A model generated the notes under the pieces. It was not told the DNA's origin, made no database searches, and was given only the letters and a program-made list of their open reading frames with translations. From an uncultured Campylobacter sp. (GTDB lineage Bacteria; Campylobacterota; Campylobacteria; Campylobacterales; Campylobacteraceae): a DNA stretch of 56,347 nucleotides. Position 1 is the first letter of the stretch; every line of letters begins with the position of its first letter. Positions 45,471 through 53,358 of this stretch are shown piece by piece. A program made the translations under genes and the position numbers. Where the stretch lies: positions 1 to 56,347 of the forward strand of contig NZ_CALIMY010000099.1 of assembly GCF_938045205.1 (NCBI RefSeq). The letters are read 5' to 3'.

Positions 45471-45500
45471 TATATCAATACGGGCGCCGAAATTTTAAGC

Positions 45501-45506
45501 TATAAT
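45501..45506 (+). promoter_or_regulatory. -10 box for the DUF4213 gene
   Basis: TATAAT (context AGCTATAATGGCG), 31 bases before the ATG at 45537, just after the repeat array. Confidence 0.6.
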
Positions 45507-45536
45507 GGCGCTAAATTCCACATTAAAGGAGCGAAA

Positions 45537-46358
45537 ATGAGCGAAATTTTAGATCAGACGCTGGAGTGCGCGAAAGAAATTTTAGGCGCCCAGGCACTGG
45601 ATCTTAAGATCGAGCGTGCGGTCGTGGGGCTGTTTTTTAGCGGCGTGAAGCTGCAAGGAGGCGCGTGCGGGCTTAGCTATACGCCGCTAAAGTCCCTATC
45701 GAGCGCCGTTTGCTGCCCCTCGCAAGCAAGCGCGATGCCCGATTCGGGCAATATCGCAGGCAAGAGCGTTCGCTATCTGCTGCGCGACCTAAACTCCGCC
45801 GCGCCGCTTAAAAAGACGCTCGCACTTGCCGCGCTAAATGCGCTTGGAAGGGTGTGTTTTGATAAAATCCGCGCGGATTACGACGTGAAATTCGGCGCCG
45901 ATCCCTTTGAGCAGCTGCGGATCGAGCGCGGCAGCTTTAGCGTCGTCGTGGGCGCGCTGGTGCCCTACATCAAGACGCTGATGAAAAATGGCGCGGATTT
46001 TAAAATTTTAGAGCTTGATAAAAGCACGCTCAAGCAGGCGGAGCTGCCGTTTTATTTGCCCGCAAGCGAGGCTAGCAGCGTCGTGCCGCGCGCAGATAAC
46101 GTGATAATCACGGCTACGACGCTCATCAACGACACGCTGGGTGGGCTTTTGCGCCTGAAAAAAAGCGGCGCCAAGCTCGTGCTCGTGGGGCCTACCACGC
46201 CGCTATTGCCGCAGGCGCTGTTTGAGCGCGGCGTGGACTTTGCAGGAGGCACGCTCGTGCGAGATGCGGACGCGGTGCTCGATATCATCGCGCAGGCGGG
46301 CTCGGGGTATCACTTTTTGGGTAAATTTGCCGATAAAATCACGATCTGTAGGGGCTAG
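45537..46358 (+). CDS. DUF4213/DUF364 heavy-metal-chelation-like protein
   Basis: 273 residues, cytoplasmic. The N-terminal part (to about 100) matches the DUF4213 pattern and the C-terminal part the Rossmann-like DUF364 domain (NVIITATTLINDTLGGLL, LVLVGPTTPLLPQALF, GVDFAGGTLV). Family function is unproven, though the fold and related molybdenum/siderophore-operon members have led to a heavy-metal role proposal. AAAGGAG precedes the ATG. Confidence 0.8.
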   Translation: MSEILDQTLECAKEILGAQALDLKIERAVVGLFFSGVKLQGGACGLSYTPLKSLSSAVCCPSQASAMPDSGNIAGKSVRYLLRDLNSAAPLKKTLALAALNALGRVCFDKIRADYDVKFGADPFEQLRIERGSFSVVVGALVPYIKTLMKNGADFKILELDKSTLKQAELPFYLPASEASSVVPRADNVIITATTLINDTLGGLLRLKKSGAKLVLVGPTTPLLPQALFERGVDFAGGTLVRDADAVLDIIAQAGSGYHFLGKFADKITICRG

Positions 46359-46459
46359 GGCGCGGATTGAAATTTTAAAATTCTGCGCGCAAGCGGCTTT
46401 GCAGCGGATTTTTATAGATCTACGCGAACGTTTTAAGAGGTCTTTTTTAAAAAACGATG

Positions 46460-46465
46460 TAAAAT
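46460..46465 (+). promoter_or_regulatory. -10 candidate for the RBBP9-like gene
   Basis: TAAAAT (context GATGTAAAATGTCC), 30 bases before the first ATG. It would place the transcript start just ahead of the long form. Confidence 0.4.
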
Positions 46466-46494
46466 GTCCGCTTTAGAAATGAGAGGAGCTATAG

Positions 46495-47178
46495 ATGAAT
46501 AGCAAAAGACGAAATGCGATGAAATTTAGCCTAGCATGCGCAGCTTCGCTACTTTGCGTCGGTACCGCCTCGTTTGGGGCGAGCTTAAATTCGAAGGAGA
46601 AAAATATGCAAAAGTGCGTCTATATCGTGCACGGCTACGACGCTTCGCCTAAAAGCCATTGGTTTGCCTGGCTCAAAGACGAGATCGAAAAATCGGGCGC
46701 GAGGGCGGAAATTTTAACGATGCCCACGCCTGCGCACCCAAGGCTTGATGATTGGCTGAAAACTCTGCGAGAAAGCGTAAAATTTGAAGGCGAAGTCTAT
46801 CTGGTCGGACACAGCCTCGGCTGCCCTACGATCTTAAATTTCTTACAAAGCAGTGCCGCAAGCGGCGCAGTAGAGGGGATCGTGCTGGTCTCGGGGCTTG
46901 CAAAGCCGCTTAGCGATCCGCAATTTAAAATTTTAGACGAGTTTATGGATAAAGGCTTTGATTTTGAGCGCATAAAAGCCGCCGCAAAACAGCGCGCGGT
47001 GGTTGCCGCAAAGGACGATTATATCGTGCCGTTTAGCTTTAGCCGCGAGTTAGCGGGGCAGATCGATGCTAAGTTTTACGAGGTGCAAAAAGGCGGGCAT
47101 TTTTTGGATAGAGACGGCTTTGCGAAGCTTGATCTTGTGTATGAAATTTTAGAAAAAATGATGAAATTAAAGGGCTAG
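46495..47178 (+). CDS. RBBP9/YdeN-type serine hydrolase, two possible starts
   Basis: An alpha/beta hydrolase of 227 residues (long form) or 190 (short form). The fold begins CVYIVHGYDASPKSHWF; the nucleophile is S107 (GHSLG), with D (AKDDYIVP) and H (KGGHFLD) completing the triad. The long start (46495) has GAGAGGAG and adds a signal-like N-terminus (MKFSLACAASLLCVGTASFG). An internal ATG at 46606 has AAGGAG six bases away and matches the family's usual start. Both seem usable, so the enzyme could be exported, cytoplasmic, or both. Confidence 0.85.
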   Translation: MNSKRRNAMKFSLACAASLLCVGTASFGASLNSKEKNMQKCVYIVHGYDASPKSHWFAWLKDEIEKSGARAEILTMPTPAHPRLDDWLKTLRESVKFEGEVYLVGHSLGCPTILNFLQSSAASGAVEGIVLVSGLAKPLSDPQFKILDEFMDKGFDFERIKAAAKQRAVVAAKDDYIVPFSFSRELAGQIDAKFYEVQKGGHFLDRDGFAKLDLVYEILEKMMKLKG

Positions 47179-47632
47179 GCTTGGGGCAAACGCGCCCGCA
47201 CGATCGGTTTTTTGCTTCTGCATTCGCGCCACTCGCATTTTCTCTGCCGGAGTTTGGATTTGCTTTGCGGCTAAGATAAGAGTCTCGTTTTTAGCCTGCC
47301 GAAGGCTTCGCTGCCCGCACAGATAAGCCTGCGGCGCAATCGCCGTTTGCAAAGGCAAGTTTCGCGCCGTTTTTTGAAATTTTGCAAACGCTGCAGCAAG
47401 GATAAGTGCGTTTTATATAAATTTCAAAACGCAGCAGTTGATGGGTTTCTGGTTGTGGCAAGATAAAATTTAGCGCTCGCGGCGGAGCTTTTGCGACGAT
47501 AGAATTTTAAAATTTTAAAGCGCGCGGCGAGGCCGAAATTTTAAATAACGCTCGGCTCGCGCGGGCTAAATCCGCACCTAAGTCCGTATCGCGCGAGAGA
47601 TAAAATTTAGCAGGCGCGAAAGGCGCATAAGT
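47179..47632. other. 454-bp gene-free spacer
   Basis: No gene recognised. AAATTTTAAAATTTTAAAG and GCGCGCGG words repeat around 47500-47550. The 63-codon minus-strand frame at 47167-47358 lacks a convincing ribosome site and was not called. Confidence 0.4.
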
Positions 47633-48025
47633 TTAGCTTTTCTTTTCGTTAAACATATACGAAATCACAAAAACGATCAGACAAACGGGCGCAAACGCAA
47701 ATGCAAACGCCACGCTCCAGCCGGCGGCACGCTCACCCCAAAAATACCCCGCCGCGAGGCACGCCAAAAACCCGCCGTAAAAAGCACCGAGCGATAAATT
47801 TTCTACCGCAAAAAGCAACAAACTAAAATTTGGATTTTTTACAAACAGCCTACTTAGATTAAAATTTTTATACCTTTTGAACAAATACCAAAGTAGTGCG
47901 CAAGCCAAAATCGCAAATATTGCGACAAAAGCGGCAATTCTTAGCACGCTCTCAAAAGGCAAAACCTCCAAAATCAAAGACGTCACCCACCAATCAAGCA
48001 AGAAAACTATCGGCAAAGCGAGCAA
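47633..48025 (-). CDS. Small hydrophobic membrane protein, unknown
   Basis: About 130 residues with four helices. It is open to an upstream TAA with only TTG as an available start (48025), and no good Shine-Dalgarno, so the exact start is unsure. The ending (SYMFNEKKS) and hydrophobic pattern are gene-like. No family was recognised. Confidence 0.5.
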   Translation of the reverse strand: MLALPIVFLLDWWVTSLILEVLPFESVLRIAAFVAIFAILACALLWYLFKRYKNFNLSRLFVKNPNFSLLLFAVENLSLGAFYGGFLACLAAGYFWGERAAGWSVAFAFAFAPVCLIVFVISYMFNEKKS

Positions 48026-48116
48026 ATGTCTCGCCGCCCTGTGAATTTATACTTTTGCTCCGCATCCATCGGTCTTAAGTCCCATAAATTTTTTAATGAA
48101 ATTAATATTAGAGAAT

Positions 48117-48878
48117 TTAGCGCCTCTCTATATCTCTACCACCCAAATAATATTCTTCCAGCGGATAATTTATATTGCCGCAGTTATCAAATTTAAAACC
48201 TTTTCCAATACCGACTACGGCATTTTTTCTCTCTTTATAGTATTCTCTAGTAATGTCAAAATTCGTTATCAAGTCATAAATATACTCGGAATGGTTAAAT
48301 TGCATATAATTACCGTTAAATATAGCAAATTTATCAAGAAACAAAGTACCTGTGACTTCTTTATCGTCGCCGTTAACCATAACTATCGGTCTGTCAAATC
48401 CAACGCTCGTATCTTTCAAATTTATTTTTAGATATTTCTTTGGATCGGTTTTTTTAGCCTTTAGCTCTTTCATCAGTATCTCCTCAGTCGTTTTTCCCTC
48501 TTGGTAATATTTTTCTAATACATCAAAACAATTTGATAAGTTTATATTTTCTAGTTCATAGTATGCAACCTCATATTTACTGGACCAAAGACTACCGAAG
48601 GTTTTCAACCTATAATTATCAATCATCCAATATAGCTTTACATCATAGTCCAAATATGCCCCTGCTACTCTTTTATACAGCTCCTCTTTGGGCAAAATTC
48701 TATTTTCTTTGAGGCAATAGCCTTGTTCGTATTTGTTATAGTCGGGGAGAGAAACGACGGCGAAGCCTCGTGAAGTGGAATAATCAGGGATTGTTCGGAT
48801 AAATGCGGCGCAGAGTATTATTATAAGAAGTAGCGCTCCAGCTAGCACTTTAAATTTAATAGACCTGTAGAATTTCAT
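48117..48878 (-). CDS. Membrane-anchored periplasmic protein, unknown
   Basis: Not recognised. 253 residues with one N-terminal helix (about 8-27) and a soluble mostly polar part with four Cys. AAGGA precedes the ATG, and a TATAAT lies further up (48911-48916). The gene is noticeably more AT-rich than most of the window, which may mark transfer. Confidence 0.7.
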   Translation of the reverse strand: MKFYRSIKFKVLAGALLLIIILCAAFIRTIPDYSTSRGFAVVSLPDYNKYEQGYCLKENRILPKEELYKRVAGAYLDYDVKLYWMIDNYRLKTFGSLWSSKYEVAYYELENINLSNCFDVLEKYYQEGKTTEEILMKELKAKKTDPKKYLKINLKDTSVGFDRPIVMVNGDDKEVTGTLFLDKFAIFNGNYMQFNHSEYIYDLITNFDITREYYKERKNAVVGIGKGFKFDNCGNINYPLEEYYLGGRDIERR

Positions 48879-48910
48879 ATCAGTCCTTTTCTTGCTATCC
48901 CTTGGCGTGG

Positions 48911-48916
48911 ATTATA
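48911..48916 (-). promoter_or_regulatory. -10 box for the 253-residue protein
   Basis: TATAAT on the minus strand (context GGCTATATAATCC), 33 bases before the ATG at 48878. Confidence 0.55.
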
Positions 48917-49144
48917 TAGCCGCATTTATAAAAGTATGCTTAAGCTTATAAAATATTCCCGAGCCTTGTTTTAAAGCGGCTTCTTAAATTTTTAGCGCTT
49001 TCCTAGCTATTCATTCCCACCGTACTATTATTGGTTTCCCAAATTCTCTCAATCTCTTAAATTTCTTTAAAATTCCTTTCGAATTTAAGCCCCGTTTCAA
49101 ATAGACTTAATAGAATTCCTTCAAATTTCACTCAAAGGTATCCG

Positions 49145-51502
49145 ATGCAAACCGCTCTGGGCTCGCTAGGTCTGATAGCCGCCGTAAATCATATCCCATT
49201 CGATGCCAAGGCGCTTATAAATAAATTTGCGCTAAGCAGCGAGGAGCCGCAGATCGAAGAGCTAGTGCGGATGGCTAAGCATTGCGAGTTTAAGGCTAAA
49301 ATCAAAAAGCTAAATCTTTCAAATTTGATGCGCTATAAGCCGCCGTTTATACTTCAGAAAAAGGATGGAAGCTACTTTAACGTCCTAAAGATCGAACAGC
49401 AAAGTAAAGCGGATATTAAAGCGGCAAATACTAACAAGACGGCAGCCGATCTAAATAGCGCAAATTCCAAAGATACGGCAGATTCCAAGGAGATATTGAG
49501 CTCTAACAGCGACACGACAAATTCTTTAAACTCATCTTCGTCCGCATCGTTCTCTTCCGGTGCGTCATCTTCATCCCATGCAAACTCATCCCATTCCTCC
49601 GCCAAAGAGGCTAAAGCCTCCCGCTCATCCAAATCTCCTCTATCCAAAGCCTCGCCAGAAGCTTCCCTTAAATTTATCGTATTTGACGGCGGAAATTCCG
49701 TAAAGGAGCTAGGCGCGAGCGAGCTATTTGATCTTTGCAGTGGCGAGTTTATAGTGCTAGCTCATAAAACTCTGAATTCTCAGATCAAATTCGGCTTTGC
49801 CTGGTTTTACAAGCGGATGCTAAGCTTTAAAAGAGTGGTATTTGAAGTGCTTTTGGCTTCATTTATCATGCAGCTTTTCGGTCTAGTGACGCCGCTTTTT
49901 ACGCAGGTAGTTCTCGATAAGGTTTTAACTCATCATAGCATTAGCACGCTAAATGTAATTGCATTTGCATTTTTGGCGACCATCATATTTGAGATGCTTT
50001 TAAGCCTAAGTAGAAATTATATATTCGCGCACACTACTACTAAAATTGACGCTAAGCTAGGTAGCGAGCTTTTTAGCCATTTGGCTCTGCTTCCGATGAC
50101 TTACTTTGAGAACCGTAAGGTAGGAAACATAGTAGCTAGAGTACGTGAGCTAGATAGCATAAGAGAGTTTATCGCAAATAAAAGCGTAAGCGTGCTACTT
50201 GATATTTTATTTAGCTTCGTATTTGTCTTTATGATGCTGCTTTACAGCATTAAACTCACGCTAATTGCAATCGCATTTATAAGCGTAATTGCTGCGATCT
50301 ACTTTTTTATTACTCCCGTTCTTAGAAAGAGGCTGGAGGATAAATTTCAAATGGGAGCCGCTTCAAACTCCTATCTCGTAGAAGCAGTAACCGGAATGCA
50401 GACGGTAAAATCTCTAGCGATCGAGGGCAGCATGCAAAAGATGTGGGAGGAAAATCTAGGCAGATACGTCCGCTCATCTTTTAATCTTTCAAATTTAAGC
50501 AACGTCGCAAGCGGCTTTGCCTCCGCGCTGCAAAAGCTTATGACGCTTTGCATTTTATATTTCGGCGTAGGGCTCGTAATAGAAGGCAAGCTAAGCGTCG
50601 GTCAACTCATCGCCTTTCAGATGTTTGCGGGGCAATTTAGCGCTCCTGTAATGAGGCTCGTGGGCCTTTGGAATGAATTTCAGCAGGCCCTTCTTAGCGT
50701 AGATAGGCTAGGAGATATATTAAATACTCCAACCGAGCAGAGCACCGATAAACCCATTGCACTAAATAATATAGAAGGGGATATAAAATTTGACGCCGTA
50801 AATTTTAGATACAGGCCGGATCTAAATTTAGTGCTAAAAGATATCAGCTTTCACGTAGAGCCGGGCAAAAGCGTAGGCATAGTAGGCAGAAGCGGCAGCG
50901 GTAAAAGCACGATTACGAAGCTGATCGAGCGGCTCTATCTGCAAAGCTCGGGAGCCGTTTACATAGACGGCATAGATATCAGACATCTTAATCCATATCT
51001 TTTGAGGCAAAACATCGGCGTAGTCCTTCAAGAAAACTATCTATTTAGCGGCAGTATCAAAGACAATATCGCCTTTGCAGCAAGCGGAGCTAGTATGGAG
51101 GAGATCATCAGGGTTAGTAAGATCGCGGGCGCTCATGATTTTATCGCCGAGCTTGCAGGAGGTTACGATACCTTCGTAGGAGAGCGCGGCTCTAGCCTTA
51201 GCGGCGGGCAGAAACAGCGCATCGCAATCGCTAGAGCGCTCATAAATAATCCTAAAATTTTAATCTTTGATGAGGCAACCTCTGCGCTTGATTATGAAAG
51301 CGAAAGCATTATCAATAAAAATTTAAGCGAGATCAAAAAGGGAAAAACCTTTATCATCATCGCGCATAGGCTAAATTCCGTCAAGAATTGCGACGAAATT
51401 TTAGTACTGGATAAAGGCGAGATCGTAGAGCGCGGAAGGCACGATGAGCTAATGGCGCTAGGCGGCTACTACAAGAGCCTATATGATAAGCAGCTAGGAT
51501 AG
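49145..51502 (+). CDS. Type I secretion ABC transporter (HlyB/LapB-like)
   Basis: A 785-residue inner-membrane exporter. The N-terminal 170 residues form a C39-like domain without the catalytic Cys, as in RTX transporters. It is interrupted at about 86-175 by an inserted run rich in Ser, Asn, Ala and Lys (NANSSHSSAKEAKASRSS style), which explains the extra length. Six helices follow, then Walker A GRSGSGKST (about 580), signature LSGGQKQR and Walker B (ILIFDEATSALD). An AAAGG site precedes the ATG. It pairs with the HlyD gene and most likely exports the RTX protein encoded beyond. Confidence 0.93.
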   Translation: MQTALGSLGLIAAVNHIPFDAKALINKFALSSEEPQIEELVRMAKHCEFKAKIKKLNLSNLMRYKPPFILQKKDGSYFNVLKIEQQSKADIKAANTNKTAADLNSANSKDTADSKEILSSNSDTTNSLNSSSSASFSSGASSSSHANSSHSSAKEAKASRSSKSPLSKASPEASLKFIVFDGGNSVKELGASELFDLCSGEFIVLAHKTLNSQIKFGFAWFYKRMLSFKRVVFEVLLASFIMQLFGLVTPLFTQVVLDKVLTHHSISTLNVIAFAFLATIIFEMLLSLSRNYIFAHTTTKIDAKLGSELFSHLALLPMTYFENRKVGNIVARVRELDSIREFIANKSVSVLLDILFSFVFVFMMLLYSIKLTLIAIAFISVIAAIYFFITPVLRKRLEDKFQMGAASNSYLVEAVTGMQTVKSLAIEGSMQKMWEENLGRYVRSSFNLSNLSNVASGFASALQKLMTLCILYFGVGLVIEGKLSVGQLIAFQMFAGQFSAPVMRLVGLWNEFQQALLSVDRLGDILNTPTEQSTDKPIALNNIEGDIKFDAVNFRYRPDLNLVLKDISFHVEPGKSVGIVGRSGSGKSTITKLIERLYLQSSGAVYIDGIDIRHLNPYLLRQNIGVVLQENYLFSGSIKDNIAFAASGASMEEIIRVSKIAGAHDFIAELAGGYDTFVGERGSSLSGGQKQRIAIARALINNPKILIFDEATSALDYESESIINKNLSEIKKGKTFIIIAHRLNSVKNCDEILVLDKGEIVERGRHDELMALGGYYKSLYDKQLG

Positions 51503-51527
51503 GTCGAAGGGTAGGGCGGGATAAACA

Positions 51528-52829
51528 ATGCTAAAAATTTTCAAAAGAATAGAGGATGATTCAAATGAGTTTAAGCCTTTATTGATCGAGATAGAGGATG
51601 CTCCGCAAAACCCTTTGGGAAGATCTATCTTATGGATCGCTTGTGGGGCTTTGATATTTGCCGTGCTGTGGATGGTATTTGCTAAAGTTGATATCGTAGT
51701 AAGCGCTAACGGCAAGGTCGTGCCCGACGGAGAGATTAAAATTTTAAAATCTCTCGAAAGCGGCGTTGTCTCCAAAATTTTAGTAAAAGAGGGCGATAGG
51801 GTAAAAAAGGGCGATCATCTAATCTTAATCGATCCAAGCGTCTCTACGGTAAATTTATCCACCAAGCAAGAAAGCCTAGCTCTACTTGAATACTCTATAA
51901 AAAGGCTAGACGCTCTAAGCTCGGGCAAAAGTTTAGATGCCAATATCAGCGCGGATGAGCTGAGCTTATACAATACGCAAAAATCAAACTACGAAGAGAG
52001 CATAAACGTCTATAATCTAAAAATGCAAGCTCTGCAAATGGGGATAAATTCCACCAATTTAGAGGTCGAGAGACTAAGCGGAATTTTAAAGATAGATGAA
52101 GCGCGGCTGAATAATCTAAACAAAGTGAAAGATATAATAGCGCGCAGGGATCTATATGAGCTCAAATCCAAGGTAATCGAGCTAAACTCCAATCTTAAAA
52201 TTTCAAAGCAGAAGCTTGCTGAGCAAAGGGCAAATTTGGATGAGCTAGCTAAGGAGCTTGAGGCCTTTAAAAGCCAGAGCATATCTAAATGGCTCGATGA
52301 GATGCTAGCCAAGCAGAAGGAAGCAAGCTCGCTAAAAGCAGAGATCAACGCGATCTTGTTTCAAACCAGACAGCAGATCATCTCCTCTCCCGTTGACGGC
52401 TTTGTAGGAAAGCTACTCGTAAATACGCAAGGAACCGCCATCACAAATCAAGAAAATTTAATCTCTATAGTGCCTAGCGATAAGCCTTTGATCATCAAAG
52501 CAAACGTGCTTAATAAAGACATAGGCTATCTGGAAAACAATCAAAGCGTGGCGATTAAGGTTCAGACCTTCGACTTTCAAAAATACGGCAAGCTTGAAGG
52601 CGAGCTGATCCACATAGCAAACGATGCGATAAACGATGAGAAGCTAGGGGAAATTTACGAAGTAAAGATTAGACCCGATTCTACATTTTTGATCGTAGAC
52701 GGGATCAAAAAGGAGATAGAGCCCGGTATGAGCGTAACTGCTGAAGTAAAAGTGGGCAAACGGCGCGTAATAGAGCTATTTATCTATCCCGTCATCAAAT
52801 ACCTGGACGAAGGGCTTAGCGTAAGGTAG
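51528..52829 (+). CDS. HlyD-type periplasmic adaptor
   Basis: 433 residues that link the ABC transporter to an outer-membrane TolC. A short cytoplasmic start, a helix (about 33-53), a lipoyl domain (ESGVVSKILVKEGDRVKKGDHL), a long coiled coil (about 120-265), the second lipoyl half (ISSPVDGFVGKLLVNTQG), and a C-terminal beta domain (PGMSVTAEVKVGKRRV). It follows the transporter by 25 bases. No tolC lies in the window. Confidence 0.93.
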   Translation: MLKIFKRIEDDSNEFKPLLIEIEDAPQNPLGRSILWIACGALIFAVLWMVFAKVDIVVSANGKVVPDGEIKILKSLESGVVSKILVKEGDRVKKGDHLILIDPSVSTVNLSTKQESLALLEYSIKRLDALSSGKSLDANISADELSLYNTQKSNYEESINVYNLKMQALQMGINSTNLEVERLSGILKIDEARLNNLNKVKDIIARRDLYELKSKVIELNSNLKISKQKLAEQRANLDELAKELEAFKSQSISKWLDEMLAKQKEASSLKAEINAILFQTRQQIISSPVDGFVGKLLVNTQGTAITNQENLISIVPSDKPLIIKANVLNKDIGYLENNQSVAIKVQTFDFQKYGKLEGELIHIANDAINDEKLGEIYEVKIRPDSTFLIVDGIKKEIEPGMSVTAEVKVGKRRVIELFIYPVIKYLDEGLSVR

Positions 52830-53275
52830 GATAGGGGGAGGGGGCTAGTGCTTGAATGCATTGCTCTCGTTCGAGCGACTTTCCTGTTCCCGTCTCTGTA
52901 TGTCTAAGCGTGCTGCTCAAATAGCTGCTTTTCATCTAAGCGGTTATTTGTTATAGCGGGCGAGCCTATAGCCGAATGCGTGATTCAAACAGCTGCCCCG
53001 TTCAAACGTGCTATGTGTCGGGTACGTGGCTCGAGAGCCGCCTTCATTCGAGTACGCTGCCGTGCAAGTTAAGGGCAGGTGCCGTCTGATAAATTTTATG
53101 GATAAAGAATGAACGACTGCCCCATCCAAACGCGTAACCACTTCAAATTTAGCGTAAGCAAAGGTGCAAGCACGTTATGACTGATAAGTTAATGTAGAGT
53201 GAAAAACACATGGTTGTTTGTTAAGTGAGAGGGCGTTAATCTAGCGAACAAAAGCAACGCTTCAGCGATGGAAGT
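52830..53275. other. Gene-free gap between convergent secretion genes
   Basis: No gene found. It holds some diverged repetition (ATTCAAACAGCTGCCCCGTTCAAACG and CGACTGCCCCATCCAAACGCG style words near 52982 and 53109). Confidence 0.4.
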
Positions 53276-53325
53276 AAAAAAAATGCCGCCACCGGTTGCT
53301 TTTGCGAGCAACGGGTGGTGTTTTA
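53276..53325. terminator. Bidirectional terminator between HlyD and RTX genes
   Basis: A 12-bp stem (53289-53300 with 53307-53318, one mismatch) around TTTGCG. An A run (53276-53283) sits to the left and TTTT to the right, so it can end transcripts from either side. It lies 34 bases after the RTX stop. Confidence 0.75.
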
Positions 53326-53358
53326 TATTAGTTAAAAGCCGCGGCTGGGCTGGTGAGA

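Noticed and set aside
47167..47358. Minus-strand 63-residue gene
   Set aside because: Overlaps the end of the hydrolase gene and lacks a ribosome site or any domain.
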